Shown: piece by piece, positions 46,401-58,574 of the stretch
How positions within the stretch are numbered: the first letter of the stretch is position 1
How the letters are laid out: every line of letters begins with the position of its first letter
Source: Echiichthys vipera
Lineage: Eukaryota > Chordata > Actinopteri > Perciformes > Trachinidae
DNA: 64,000 nt
Reading direction: 5' to 3'
Assembly: GCA_963691815.1 (NCBI GenBank)
Contig: OY829665.1
Coordinates: forward strand, 25,374,906 to 25,438,905
The notes under the pieces: model-generated
The model's database searches: none
Told to the model about the DNA's origin: nothing
Seen by the model: the letters and a program-made list of their open reading frames with translations, nothing else
Program-made: the position numbers and the translations under genes

Positions 46401-48878
46401 TTCTTTTCACAGCAGTTGGTCCTGTGAGTGAGTCTTTTATTTTTTCCACTGTTAAAGGATTCTTGAGGGAGTTTTGAGGAAAGAGGGTGTCTTATGCTGT
46501 ACAGATTGTAAAGAACAGAACCTTGAGGCAAATCGGGGGTATATAAATAAGATTGGCTCAGCTCGACAAAATGGAAATTTTTACCTGATGATGGCTCTAG
46601 ATAAAAATCAGACATTACCTAAGTCAGTAGGATTCCTCATGAGGGAACCAACTCGGCTATTAAAGAATTATGTGACTTTCTACACATTATTTAAAGGCCT
46701 AGACCATGTTGGATTGAGATCAGATGACTGTGTGCACTCAGACACAATAAATCTCAAAGAACTGTTTAACCAGCATGAGCTTGTGATCTTAGTTATAATT
46801 ACATCATTTACAAATATACAATATCAAGGTCAGATATTTTGTACTCTGTACATTATGTACACACCAGTTTTAAAATCTGATGTTGTTAAGTAATTTACAC
46901 ATTGGACTACAAGGGCTACATGCGGACTAAAATGGACATCCATCGTGGGCAAAACCAAATCAGACTGTGTCTGTGGATATCAGATGTTTGATGTGAACTA
47001 CGTAAGTGGCATTAAAGAAAACCTAAGCAACCAGCCAGCTGTGCCATCCCTGGGACCTCTCCACCAGCATGACTGAACACCCTATGGGAAATGCTAATCA
47101 CTGAACTGTGTTATGATTTCCACAGCACCACCAACAGAAGCCCCTGGTGTCTCCGTGTACACATTTGTCATCCCGGGAGTGGTGTTTATGTGTGTTGTGA
47201 TGGCAGTTATTATGTACGTACTCTGCAAGAAGCCAGGTTAGTCACATATACTGTATATTTTCAGTAAACTTCACTTGTGCTTTCAGTGTTATGGTATTGA
47301 AATGACTCTTAATTTGCTGATGGCATTTGTCTGTGCTCTGATGCATTTTCAGGCAAACCTGGTATGACTCCAACACTTGATGGTGGTGCGATACAGCGGC
47401 AGCCTCTCCTTAAACAGCCTCCCAAAGTCCTTGTCATCTACTCCCAGGATCACCCCCTTTACAGGGATATAGTGCTAAATCTCTGCGCCTTCCTCCAGGC
47501 CAAGTGTGGCACCAAGGTGCTGGTGGACCTATTAGACTCCACCTCGGTTGGTATGGTGGGGCGCCTTCGCTGGCTCGAGTGGCAACGACAACAGCTTAAA
47601 AATCCTTCGGACAAAATCCTGGTGCTGTGCTCGCAAGGTGTCCAGGCAAAGTGGAGGGCCATGTGCGGCCAAGGTCGGGTGACACTGAGGGAAGATGTTC
47701 TCTCCCCTACTGACGACATGCTCACTCCTTTTCTTAACCTCTTCCTACCCGACATGCACCAGGCAGGCATGCTGGGCAAGTACATGGTGGCTTACTTTGA
47801 TGACATCAGCAGGGAACAAGACGTGCCGTCAGTTTTTGACATTGCAGTCAAATACAAGCTGATGAAGCATTTTGAAGAACTCTACTTCCGCATCCTAGAC
47901 ATTGAGAAGTATCAGCCAGGTCAAGTCAACCACATCAAGGGCATTGGTGGGGACGAATATTTCGACTGTCCCTCAGGTAGAAGCCTGAAGATTGCCATTG
48001 AAACCTTCCAGGCTTACCAGTTGGACAATCCTGACTGGTTTGAGAAGGAGTGTGTTGACAGTGAGGAGGAGGCCATGACTGAGGCTAACCTGCTTATTGA
48101 CCAGCTGCAGATCCCTCCAGTCCTGGAGTGTGTCCCTCAAATCAGAGATGGGCTTCCTGTCTACATCCGTGAGGTTGCAATCAATGAAAATGACGACAGC
48201 GTTCATGTCCTTACACCTGAACTGAACCCAAGGTGCAAGCTCTCATTCGTTGCAGAACTTACACCAGTGTTGAGCTCTGGGTGCAAACATCAGGATGTGT
48301 CACAGCTGGATGAAGTGTTGACAGACCACCTGTATCCTCACAGACCCAGGCCACAGCCTGCGTTCAAAGTTGAGTCTGTTTTGAACAACTTGCGACCACC
48401 AAGACAGAACGGGGTCACCCTCGGGGAAGAACCCTTCAGTCAAATTCCCACGGAGGATGAGGCAGAGGGTTCCCTGCTACCTATGAGCCAACTCTCTGCA
48501 CATTCAGCCCTACAGAACTCCCTGGACTCAAGACCTCAAGAACCCTTATGTGCCAGAATGCAGAGTGAATATTTCCCTCCATCCCAAATCAGCCACTCCC
48601 AGCCTGTGGAGATGGAGGACGACGAGGTTCTGGAGCCCAGCGGAAAGGGTCAAAGTAGTGGATCTGATCAAGGCTACATCTCCAAAGTTTCCTCCCAACA
48701 TGAATCCCCTTCCCAAGAGGATCCACTGCTGGCTCTGAGAAGACTGCAGGAGGAGCTGTTTCAGAAGGATTTCGGAGACTCCGACATAGGTCCTGAAGAA
48801 CATGGAACCTGTGATGCTCACAGTCAAAGTCCACCTCCCAGAAATGGGTACTATACTTCTACTGACTTTCACAATTAG
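37416..48878 (+). CDS. il17ra: Interleukin-17 receptor A, eleven exons
   Basis: Type I membrane receptor for IL-17 cytokines; the cytoplasmic SEFIR domain recruits Act1. Exons: 37416-37526, 39532-39556, 39743-39889, 40057-40178, 40783-40909, 43191-43238, 43321-43475, 45350-45424, 45542-45620, 47126-47236, 47353-48878. All have AG/GT borders, and phases sum to 842 codons with stop TAG, near the mammalian length (about 866). The signal peptide is residues 1-24 (hydrophobic VLLALVVSMCVSL); a second ATG at 37434 is an alternative start. The cysteine-containing ectodomain spans about 25-305. The membrane span is about 307-329 (FVIPGVVFMCVVMAVIMYVL), with SEFIR from about 357. No stops or frame breaks. 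tmem121b, the next gene, is also IL17RA's neighbour in human. Boundaries were read by eye and may be off by a base. Confidence 0.93.
37887..38365. mobile_element. hAT-like MITE in il17ra intron 1
   Basis: Left end CACTGGTGGAAAGTCCCTAA; right end in reverse complement CAGTGGTGTAAGAAGTACTC. The interior alternates TACTTTTACTT motifs, the common teleost layout of this MITE type. No clear 8-bp duplication. Confidence 0.65.
38687..39200. mobile_element. Non-autonomous DNA element, left end intact, in il17ra intron 1
   Basis: Begins CCATAGACTGTATAAAATAT, the same terminus as the element at 49707-50538, and shares segments such as CACTCAAGAGACCACGCCC with it in degraded form. The right end is not resolved. 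Confidence 0.55.
40910..43190. other. il17ra intron 5
   Basis: No coding exon is recognisable in this 2.3-kb intron. From 41232 a segment with GGTTCTGTGTGTAAGC and GCTAACGTTAGCTTAGAAAT resembles widespread teleost MITEs, without a matching second end. Confidence 0.4.
43742..44453. mobile_element. DNA element in il17ra intron 7
   Basis: Left end GGGTACATCCACAAGATCGA; right end in reverse complement GGGCCCATCCACACAGAAAA. The interior has GTCCACACGG and GCGCCACTTTC phrases typical of this group. The flanks do not give a clean TSD. Confidence 0.5.
44508..45215 (-). mobile_element. L2-like LINE copy D, 3' end, in il17ra intron 7
   Basis: The minus strand encodes the RT C-terminus: LQLVQNAAARLLTGTKEHQH and TPVLASLHWLPIHFKI at 45180-45060, then VAAPKLWNSLIHYIMERFK at about 44880-44830. 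The 3' end at 44508 has the tail-type GTTCAAGTTCCCTTTTATTT on the plus strand. It is 5'-truncated and inserted opposite to il17ra. Confidence 0.8.
45628..45945 (+). mobile_element. tRNA-derived SINE in il17ra intron 9
   Basis: Head GGGGCGGCTGTGGCTTGGTG with A-box-like TGGCTTGGTGGCAGAGTGG and B-box GGTTCGATCCC. The body contains TGTCCTTGAGCAAGACACTG and GGCGCTATATAAGTACAAGT, the last resembling L2-type tails, suggesting LINE-assisted retroposition. Reads in the same orientation as il17ra. Confidence 0.85.
46010..46233. mobile_element. MITE with TTA target duplication, il17ra intron 9
   Basis: Inverted ends of about 35 bp: GGGCCCGCCCATACGAACTC at left, GGCCTAGTCCACACGAACAC in reverse complement at right, each followed by AGGTGTTTTTGAAA-like sequence. 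Flanked by TTA (46007-46009 and 46234-46236), as in PIF/Harbinger MITEs. Confidence 0.75.
47353..48878 (+). CDS. il17ra: il17ra terminal exon: SEFIR domain and cytoplasmic tail
   Basis: Begins after TTTTCAG. The SEFIR domain opens with PPKVLVIYSQDHPLYRDIV (box 1), has ILVLCSQGVQAKW in the core, and extends through VYFRI-type and DYF blocks (ELYFRILDIEKYQPGQ, GGDEYFDCPSGRSL) typical of IL17RA beyond the canonical SEFIR. The tail, about 300 residues, is Ser/Pro/Glu-rich with DQGYISKVSSQHESPSQED near the end, and terminates in TDFHN. Such tails bind regulators in mammals; conservation of particular sites was not tested. Confidence 0.95.
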
Positions 48879-49706
48879 TACCTGCCTGTAGGTGGGTGTA
48901 AAGGCTCATTTATGCTCTACATTAGATACAGATACGGACGGAGCCTTCTGTCCATACTCTGCATACATTTCCTCCGTATTTTTGCACAGGCTTACTGATG
49001 TGCACCGATACGGACCAAATGTTGCAGTACTACCTGAAATCGTGGGGGCAGTGTCGGGCACTGGACACAAAATGTGCTGTGAGCAAGTCATCAAAAGCCC
49101 CGACGGACATCCTGAAATACTGAAAGTGACATTCGTCATCATTTTGTCTCATCTGTCAAACCAATGTTTGTAATTCTCCGTCCACTCTCTGGGACATCTT
49201 TAGTGTCTCATAGACCACCGCCGTCTACAATGCTGACGCCATTTTACCTCCTTCTCAACAGACGCAGGATCGTTATCTCCTCCATCGTCACCATGTTTGT
49301 TGTTGGGTTTTTCTTAGACTTTTTCGGAGTAAATATTTAATCTGAACGACGCCCTCTAGAGGATGTTTTGCTGAACATCCATTCCAACGTAAAGGACACA
49401 TTAAAACACGAGGGCAGAGACGATTAGAACGATGATAAAGTATGTCTCTATTTACTGGAGCAGAAATGAGCCTTTAGAGCTGCATTAAAACGTGGGGCTT
49501 ATTTGTTTCTGTATATAATAACCCATATATCATTAATATGCTGTTTGATCAGATGAAGACAAATCAATGAGGCCATGCCTTTATAGAACAAAGAAGTAGA
49601 CGCTGTGCAAAGCACATGTAGATTTGTTCATGTCAGTTTTTTCAATGGACTCTCTATTTAGGCTTGTTTGAATGGATCTTTGTCCTGGGTTTGCAGAGAT
49701 TTGGAC
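48879..49706 (+). other. il17ra 3' flank and probable 3' UTR
   Basis: No further ORF is supported. A weak ATTAAA at about 49485 could serve polyadenylation, but no stronger signal was seen near the stop. Confidence 0.4.
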
Positions 49707-50538
49707 CCATGGACTGTATAAAATATGTATGTAGTCTCTGTGATGTCACCAATAGGTTTCTGAAGAGCAGCAATGAAGTTCAAAGTGGCTCAAGACAGCT
49801 TCCAGGGGCAGTCGCCTCCTTGGCACTGCCTGACTCTGCCTGTCTCCCTGTTTATCAAAAACAGGGCCAAGATGTGGAGCATGGATGGAGCTGAGGTGGG
49901 CCGAATGAAGCCGAGAGTCTGTGCTCACCACCTGTGACTGCATCCTCCTGTCACTCAAAGCAGCCATGCCCTTAATTATACAGAACTTGAAGCCTTAGAG
50001 TACAGTTATCAGGAATATTGAAATTATCTCTAGAGACCAAATTTTTTTTTTAAACTTACTTTTTATTTAAGTTTCATTCAAAATCATGTACAGATGGTAA
50101 CAGTTATGGTACAGCAAAAGAGACGGAGACTACAATGAAAAAGAAAAATAGAATAAAGCAAGTTGAAATAAAAGACATAAAATAACAGTATACCCATAGC
50201 AGGGCTCCACCTTTTAGTGAATATATGTTTTTGAAGTCTCAGGGAGTATGTTATTTGTTCCGTTTTATATATTTGATTTTTTTCAGTCCAAATATTGTGT
50301 GTTGGAGGGTCAGGCTTCAACCACCTTGCTGTAATGCATTTAATTGTTGTTGCTAGTAGTATCTCTAAGAGATATTTTTGGGCTCTTCCAGTGCCAACGA
50401 TGTTTTTGTAGCAGCTGCAAACATGTTTATTTCTGCTGTAGTTGGCCATTATAACATGGAGGTCTATGGGGGCTCATCTGTATTGGATCCAGCCTCAAGT
50501 GGACACTAGAGTTTCAACCTTTTTTAAACAGTCTATGG
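49707..50538. mobile_element. Non-autonomous DNA element with CCATRGACTGT ends
   Basis: Left end CCATGGACTGTATAAAATAT; right end in reverse complement CCATAGACTGTTTAAAAAA. The interior has CACTCAAAGCAGCCATGCCC near the middle and TGGGGGCTCATCTG near the end, without coding capacity. Same family as 38687. Confidence 0.7.
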
Positions 50539-51390
50539 TTTCACCCGGTAAATTACTGACCTATTTCAAGAGCGATGTTGGACTTGTTGGATGGAAGAAG
50601 AATTGATGTGCCACCATCTGTTGGTCCTTAGAGGAAATGCAGCTGAACAGTGTTTGTGGCTCATCACTCAGGCAGGAGGTAACCAGATCCTCAGGGGGCC
50701 TAAATAGCTCAAGGTTCACAATTGATCAATTTCTTTAAAAAAATGTATATAGATTTTATTATAAATTTTCCATGACAGACAGACATGCAAAAAAGACAGT
50801 ACGAGAAAGTGTTAACTGATAAAATGTAATTTGTTTGTATTTGACACAGAATGTGACCATTTAACAATTTGTCAATAACTAAATGCACTCTGAAATGCTA
50901 GGTTCATCTTGTGGAGGACCCTTATCAAATCTAGTTGAAGTGAACTTTTCATTTCTTTCAGTTTATATTGTTCTTAATCCAGTTTGCACTGACTAAAACA
51001 CCCAGGCCACACAGAGGCAGAGGGTCACGAGGGGCCTGCAGCTCCACTGGCTTTACCTGGCCCTGCGTACATGTTGTTTTGTGCAGACAACAATGAAGAT
51101 GGTTAGCCAACGCGTATGATGGCTGAACATTTTTCTTACCCTGATGGACTGACTGGAGTTCACTATTGAGGCTTCAGATTGCTATTTTTTTTTGTTTTTG
51201 TTTTTTACTGCAGTTCAATTTTGCAGAAAATATTTTGAGGTGTAATCAGCATATGAACTTTTATTCATGGGAGAGTATTTTGAGGTATTTTTCAAATGAA
51301 TAATTGATCTAACAGGGTCCTCCCCATGTTCCCCAGGTCCTATGTTCTCCGGTCGCATAAGCCTTCGCAGATTTAATTCAGCATTTTGTC
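50539..51390. other. No gene recognised
   Basis: Intergenic, moderately AT-rich; no repeat ends or ORFs worth reporting. Confidence 0.4.
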
Positions 51391-54165
51391 AGGGTTAGAG
51401 GTTAGAGGTTACAGTTAGGGTCAGGGTTAGAGGTTAGGGTCAGGGTTAGAAGTTAGAGGTCACAGTTAGGGTTAGAGGTTAGAGGTTACAGTTAGGGTCA
51501 GGGTTAGAGGTTAGGGTCAGGGTTAGAAGTTAGAGGTCACAGTTAGGGTCAGGGTTAGAGGTTACGGTTAGGGTCAGGGTTAGAAGTTAGAGGTCACAGT
51601 TAGGGTCAGGGTTAGAGGTTAGAGGTTACAGTTAGGGTCAGGGTTAGAGGTTAGGGTCAGGGTTAGAAGTTAGAGGTCACAGTTAGGGTCAGGGTTAGAG
51701 GTTAGGGTCAGGGTTAGAAGTTAGAGGTTACAGTTAGGGTCAGGGTTAGATGTTACAGTTAGGGTCAGGGTAAGAAGTTAGAGGTTACATTTAGGGTCAG
51801 GGTTAGATGTTACAGTTAGGGTCAGGGCTAGAAGTTAGAGGTTACAGTTAGGGTCAGGGTTAGAGGTTACAGTTAGGGTCAGGGTTAGAGGTTAGGGTCA
51901 GGGTTAGGCAAGGCAAGGCAGCTTTATTTGTATAGCACTTTTCATACACAAGGCAGACTCAAAGTGCTTCACAGCACAACATGTCATGAATTCAAATGCA
52001 TTACAGGAAGACAAAGAGAATAAAAACATAGACAATAATCAAAACAGTGCGGACGTTAAAAGTGCCAAGATTTAGCAGAAAGCTAAGGTGAACATAAAAG
52101 TTTTCAGTCTAGTTTTAAAAGTGGTCAGAGTGGGTGAAAGTCTCAAATCTTCAGGAAGTTTATTCCAGCTGTTTGTTGCATAATGACTGAAAGACGCTTT
52201 CCCTTGATTTGAGTTTACTCTGTGAACCACTAACAGATTGGTCTCAGAGGATCTTAGTGATCTAGAAGGCTTATGTAGTGGGAGCATATCAGTGATATAC
52301 CTCGGCCCTAGACCATGAAGTGATTTATATGTGAGCAGGAGGATTTTGAAATCAATTCTCTGACGTACAGGAAGCCAGTGTAATGATTTAAGAATTGGTG
52401 TAAGGTGCTCACATTTTTTGGTCTTTGTTAGAACTCTAGCAGCAGCGTTCTGAACGAGCTGTAGCTGCCTGACAGTTTTTTTGGGAAGACCTGCAAGGAG
52501 ACCGTTACAGTAGTCTAGCCTACTGGTTATAAAGGCATGGACAAGTGTTTCTAAGTCTTGAGCTGACATGAGCCCTCTAAGTCTTGTTACATTTTTAAGG
52601 TGATAGTAGGCCGATTTTGTTACTGATTTGATGTGACTGTTGAAATGTAAATCAGAATCCATAATAACCCCAAGATTTCTGGCTTTATTTGAGGTTTTCA
52701 GGGACAGTGATTGAAGGTGTTGGATGACTTTAGACCTTTCTTTCTTAGCACCAAAAACATCCTCATTTAGTTGAAGGAAATTTTGGCACATCCAGTGTTT
52801 GACCTGCTCAATGCACTGGCACAGAAGATCTATGGGGCGATAGTCATTTGGTGATAGCGCTACATAGATTTGGGTGTCATCGGCATAGCAATGGTGGTCA
52901 ATGTTATTATTTTGCATGATTTGTCCTAGTGGGAGCATATAGATATTAAATAAAGTCGGCCCCAAGATTGAACCTTGGGGACTCCACACGTTACGTTGGT
53001 TTGTTCTGATACAAAGTCGCCAATGGAAACAAAATAGTTCCTATCTTGTAGATATGACTTGAACCAGTTTAGGACTGTGCCTGAGAGCCCCACCCAGTTT
53101 TCCAACCTGTCCAAAAGTATTGAGTGGTCGACAGTGTCAAATGCAGCACTGAGGTCCAATAGCATTAGTACTGAAGTTTTGCCAGAGTCTGTGTTAAGAC
53201 GGATGTCATTTATAACTTTAATAAGGGCCGTCTCTGTGCTATGAAAAGGTCTAAATCCTGACTGGAGGTTGTTGTGGCAGCCAGTAGAAGCCAAGAAGTG
53301 AGTTAGTTGTTGGAGTACAACTTTCTCAATTATTTTACTTATGAATGGTAGATTTGAAATTGGTCTGTAGTTGTTGATAATAGAGGCATCTAGGCTCCGC
53401 TTTTTTAGAAGAGGTTTAATGAGGGGTTAGAAGTTAGAGGTGACAGTTAGGGTCAGGGTTAGAGGTTAGAGGTGACAGTTAGGGTCAGGGTTAGAGGTTA
53501 CGGTTAGGGTCAGGGTAAGAAGTTAGAGGTTACAGTTAGGGTCAGGGTAAGAAGTTAGAGGTTACAGTTAGGGTTAGGGTCAGGGTTAGAAGTTAGAGGT
53601 TACAGTTAGGGTCAGGGTTAGAAATTGGGATTACAGTTAGGGTCAGGGTTAGAGGTTACAGATAGGGTCAGGGTTAGAAGTTAGAGGTCACAGTTAGGGT
53701 CAGGGTTAGAAGTTAGAGGTCACAGTTAGGTTCAGGGTTAGAGGTTACAGTTGGGGTCAGGGTTAGAGGTTACAGTTAGGTTCAGCGTTAGAGGTTACGG
53801 TTAGGGTCAGGGTTAAAGGTTACAGTTAGGGCCAGGGTTAGAGGTTGCAGTTAGGGTTAGAGGTTACGTGTAGGGTCAGGGTAAGAGGTTACGGTTACCG
53901 TCAGGGCTAGAGGTTACAGTTAGGTTCAGGGTTAGAGGTTACAGTTAGGGTCAGGGTTAGAGGTTACGGTTAGGGTCAGGGTTAGAGGTTACAGTTTGGG
54001 TCAGGGTTAGAGGTTACAGTTTGGGTCAGGGTTAGAGGTTAGGGTCAGGGTTAGAGGTTACAGTTTGGGTCAGGGTTAGAGGTTAGGGTCAGGGTTAGAG
54101 GTTACAGTTAGGGTCAGGGTTAGAGGTTACAGTCAGGGTCAGGGTTAGAGGTCACAGTAAGGGTC
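51391..54165. repeat. TTAGGG-derived minisatellite, split by a LINE
   Basis: Two blocks (51391-51906 and 53423-54165, about 1.26 kb together) consist of GGGTTAGAGGTTACAGTTA-type units with GGGTCAGGGTTAG repeats. G-rich strand is on plus. Higher-order order (alternating AGTTAGAGGT and GAGGTTACAG) is visible. The LINE at 51907-53422 interrupts it. Confidence 0.92.
51907..53422 (-). mobile_element. L2-like LINE copy E with most of the reverse transcriptase
   Basis: The N-terminal RT part (53294-52990) contains LQSGFRPFHSTETALIKV and MLLDLSAAFDTVDHSIL (motif A). The next frame (52989-52072) has PQGSILGPTLFNIYMLPLGQ, the catalytic HCYADDTQIYV and the C-terminus LHWLPVRQRIDFKILLLTYK. One frameshift near 52985 separates them. 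The 3' end (51907) has a GCCTT-type repeat (plus strand GGCAAGGCAAGGCAGC) and no poly-A, and is preceded by AATAAAGCTGCC on the minus strand. It is 5'-truncated at 53422 and sits inside the TTAGGG-like array. Confidence 0.9.
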
Positions 54166-55578
54166 TACATAGGCCTATTTGCCGGGATATTCAGCACTGA
54201 TTGTGCAAAAAATAACAGCCCAGGGAACATCGATCCCTTTCTGTGAAAAGCGGGGAACTTAGGTACGCTCCCGATCTAAAAGCACTTATCTTTGTTTCAC
54301 GGTCAATGATTTTCCTCTGTTATAGTGATAAATATAATAAATATCACATACAAATCACTTTGTACAGTACTTTCTTCAGATTTATTTCAGATTGCAACCA
54401 CATAATACTGTCTTACATCTACAGTACATAGATCGGATTATATCAGTACAGATATACACCACACAACTTTACAGTAAATGTAATCGTGTCTGTAAACAAC
54501 AGCATTGTCCTTTCCCTGTAAACACGTTTGAAGAAAAAGAAAGCAACTATAAGAAGACAGGAGAGTTCACTCTATCATTGCATGTAGGCTAAAGAAGAAA
54601 ACCATGAGTGTGTGTGCAGGATTGTCTCCTGTGAGCATCCATGTGCGTGAAAGCCTTTGGTAGTTTCAGTGTGGTTGTGCACTGTGCTCGTTCATGCGCG
54701 TTAAAGGCCCACCATGCTTCACTTTAACCTTTAAATGAATGTGATTGAACTGGTCAGCTTCATGTGCAAATCAAGACTGAGCGAGCCTTTCCAACAGCAG
54801 AGGATACGTATGCAAAGGTTAGTCAGTTACTGGCACAAGGAAATAACACAAATAGTATCAAATATAACATTTGAAAATACTTTGGCAATATATGGTAAGC
54901 AATAAACAAAGAGAAGCTGTGCAACATGAGAAACAAAGCTGAGAGGCACTGAAGCAGTTGACATAAACAGCAACCCCATGTGAGTCTGGATCCCTGGAGC
55001 CACAGCTTGGTCAAACTGTTTCATTATCGATTTAATTGTTCTACATAATAATGATCATTATTGAGTATTATTATTATTTAGAATAAACAATCCGCTTGTT
55101 GCCTACAGCTGAATGACTGAACCTTTCGCCACAATGCTCTAATCACAGCTGACCTCGAGGTGGCATTGTCACAGTGTTCTGCAGTGAGAAGCCATGCTGG
55201 CAAGCGCTTTGATAGTCACTGGAACATGTGACCTGTGTGCTCATGGCTGACAGCTGCAGGTCACAGTGCTCTGGGGGAACTGAACACATTTATGAACGGT
55301 CAGTTCAAATGCAGCAAGACGCAGGATTGTTCTTTAGCCGGCCGCTGTGTTAGGACCCTTAAAGGTCAATTAAAAAGACCTTCATTCCTTTAGGCTTCCT
55401 ATGCTTTTATCTGAAAGTTGAAGGTTGACAGGAAATGCAACAGGGCCACAGGTCAGAGTATAAGCCGGGCCTGCTCTACCAGGTGAGCTAATGAGCTTTC
55501 GAAGATGTTGAGGTGATTATCAGGAGGATCGTTGTCAGCAGCCATTTTAGGATTGTTTGTGATTTTCTCTCATGTGAC
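54166..55578. other. No gene recognised
   Basis: Intergenic; 55140-55330 is GC-richer, without ORF or repeat ends. Confidence 0.4.
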
Positions 55579-56118
55579 TTAAAGTTTAATTCCAACGTAA
55601 AATCATCCCATGGTCTTTTTCGGCACTTTCAAGAAAGCCATTAAGAGAGTCACTAACAGTCGGACGTGGCTAACACTGATTAGTCCCTACACAGAAAACA
55701 AAGCACCAATGGGCTCCTTCCTTTTGGATTGACTTGGTAATCCACTTGCATGGACTTTACTATGAGAGGAGCTGGTACAAGACCAGTAGGTAAGTCTTTA
55801 AAACACTTTTTTTAAATAAACTCTTTTAATAAACTCTGGCTTCACTAACTACGTTGTTGGTGCTTTGTTTTCTGTGTAGGGACTCTTCTCATGCTGCTGC
55901 AGAGGTTTGCTGTTATTTTGAGCAGTATTAGTGGTTAAAAAAGACGTTTGAATGCCTTCACCGTATTCCCCCGAGCTAATCAGTGTTAGCCACGTCCGAC
56001 TGTTAGCGACTCTACCGGATTTCTCTGTTAATAGTTTTTATACATGAAAAATGTAATGTGATGTATGTAAGTGCCGAAAAAGACCATGGGATGATTTTGC
56101 ACTGGACTTACACTTAAA
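55579..56118. repeat. Fold-back MITE, copy 1
   Basis: The outer ends are inverted (TTAAAGTTTAATTCCAACGT at left; the right reads CACTGGACTTACACTTAA). Both sides carry the ATCCCATGGTCTTTTTCGGC segment in opposite orientation. The interior right half has GGGACTCTTCTCATGCTGCT. The left half is shortened compared with copy 2. Confidence 0.8.
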
Positions 56119-57153
56119 GTCATGTTGACTCCTGCTAACTTTTCACAGATTTAGCAGCTGGTTTTAGCACTAAAACTCTTTGTAAAATACTCTTAGAACA
56201 AAAATCTAACGTTAGGAATGAAACGCCCTCTTTTGAAAGAGTACCTCCTAAATCAGAAAACTAGGAGCTTCTTTTAACCTGAAGATGTTTTAGGAACACA
56301 GGCCCAGGTCTGCACTTTCAATTCCAATGTTGTAATGAAATGATGAGAAACAACTGGAATTTAGGCAAACATGGTTAACAGTACAGTACAGTACAGCACA
56401 CTTTGACAACATCAGTAAGAATGTCAAGTATTTGTGATTTGGAGTAAAGGGGTTCAAACGTGACGAAACTCTGGTAGTTTATGGTGGACTTTCTTCCTCA
56501 TCAGTGCTCCTGCTCTGCTCAAAGGCACGGCCTCTGCCCTGCATCCACCCAGCACCCACAGAGGCCAACAGTCCAGTCATTCGCTTCACCTCCATCAACA
56601 ATGAGTCATTCAGCCCACACCCATCTGAGCCATATTGCACAATGTCTTCACTTTACATCTTCATATACTCATTGAATATATTGTGATCCAGCATTACTAA
56701 CGGCTCATCATGGAGGACAGTGACCATGACATGACCGACTCCACCTACTGTTACTCCAAGCTGTGGAGTCAGTGTGGTGGCACAGCTCACAATCAGCTGT
56801 GTTGTCAGCACTGTCCATACATGTCCACATACACTCTGTAAGAGGTGCATTTGGAATTCAGCATGTGTTCACCAGCGTTTTGACTCTGCTGATTTAGTTT
56901 CACCCAAAGTCCTGTGAAGAGATGGATGTTGGTGTCATCAATGTGCTGACAGGCGTGGGACGACTGGAAGCTAAGAGCCAAATTAGAACAGAGCTCAAAG
57001 CATGCAGCTCCATCCTGAGGACAGCACCTCTGAGCTGCTGTCAACACTTCCCTGTCAGCAGTGTGTCCGTGCCTTCAACAACGTATCACACTGTTTCAAA
57101 AATGGCAACGTTTACATTTTTCTAGCAGTCCACCTCCATGGTAAAGATTTGAA
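56119..57153. other. No gene recognised
   Basis: Intergenic between two fold-back copies. 56481-57125 contains short overlapping ORFs without support. Confidence 0.4.
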
Positions 57154-57722
57154 TTAAAGTGTAATTCTGCCGTAAAATCATCCCATGGTCTTTTTCCAGC
57201 ACTTACATACATCAAATAATCCATTCAGACATTCAAATGTCTTTAACCACTAATACTGCTGAAAATAACAGCAAACCTCTGCAGCAGCATGAGAAGATTC
57301 CCTACACAGAAAACAAAGCACCAATGGGCTTCTTCCTTTGGGATTGACTTTGGTAGTCCACTTGAATGGACTTTACTATGAGAGGAGCTGGTACAGGGGC
57401 CAGTAGGTAAGTCTTTAAAACACTCTTTTAATAAACTCTGGGTTCACTAACTACGTTGTTGGTGCTTTGTTTTCTGTGTAAGGACTCTTCTCATGCTGCT
57501 GCAGAGGTTTGCTGTTATTTTCAGCAGTATTAGTGGTTAAAAAGACGTTTCAATGCCTTCACAGTACTGCCCCGAGCTAACCCCTGTTAGCCACGTCCAG
57601 CTGTTAGCCACTCTGTGGGATTTCTCCGTTAATAGTTTATACACAAAATAAACTGTCTCGATGGCTTATTTGATGTATGTAAGTGCCAAAAAAGACCCTG
57701 GGATGATTCTGCACTGTAACTG
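57154..57722. repeat. Fold-back MITE, copy 2 (most complete)
   Basis: Both halves are present: a left arm AACAGCAAACCTCTGCAGCA and a right arm TGCTGCAGAGGTTTGCTGTT as inverted repeats of about 80 bp, separated by a loop with GGAGCTGGTACAGGGGCC. The outer ends carry ATCCCATGGTC and GACCCTGGGAT. No ORF. Confidence 0.88.
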
Positions 57723-57990
57723 CTGACACGGCGGCGACAGCACCAGGGCTGCAGATGCTGGAACTCAGCCAACACGTGTAGACAAGTGTAGCACGTTTGC
57801 ACGGTGGAATCATAGAATATTACGTTTGTACAACCATACTATTATTTGCAACGCTTTCCCTCAATGTGTTGTGTTGTGGTATTTACAGCATGTCTTCTAA
57901 ATGCTGCCCAAACTGATGAAGATGTTTTCTTAAGCTACAGTGGGGTGAGCTCTCACGGCCACCGTAGAAAGACTACTGAGGGAAGACTGC

Positions 57991-57992
<2 letters not shown>

Positions 57993-58052
<60 letters not shown>

Positions 58053-58062
58053 ATATATATAT
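57993..58062. repeat. (AT)n microsatellite with palindromic breaks
   Basis: About 35 AT dinucleotides with two AATA/TTAT interruptions; the whole tract is self-complementary. Confidence 0.95.
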
Positions 58063-58574
58063 ATTTAGTCTTCATTTTTCATAAATTTCTTACATGTTTT
58101 TCAGTTGAATTATATTTAAAGTTTAAAAAGTCCACTGCTAAAAAGTGTTTCAATAATTGCACAATGCCTCCAAAGTGGATGAGTAATCGTGTTTGATAAT
58201 TGTGAAAATAGTTGTTGTGATTTTTGCCATAATCCTGCAGTTGTTCTGAGAAAAACACCTCCACACCTCCACCTCTCACCACAGCAGATGACTGACTCTG
58301 GTTTCCTCTCTTTATGTCATTTGGTTGAAATCCGTTTTTCTGGATAATTAGTTGGAGTTTTCCTCTCCCCTCTTACTGAACTGTGTGATCCTCTTTAATA
58401 GTACAGTGAGCACAATTACGGACCTCACTCTCGTCTGTATCATGAGCTGGTGGTGGTGGTGGTTGTTGTAATTCGGAACCCCAGGTGGATTTTCCCATTT
58501 CCAGCTGTGTGTGAACGCATTACCACAGATTCCTGGCCCCGGGCCCCGGACCCTGGGCCCCGGACCGGGGGGCT

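Noticed and set aside
46474..46893. 139-codon plus-strand ORF in intron 9
   Set aside because: No domain, no splice context, low-complexity AT-rich composition, and it lies within an intron between well-supported exons.
51391..54165. CRISPR-like array
   Set aside because: Units are contiguous degenerate tandem repeats without unique spacers, in a vertebrate context.
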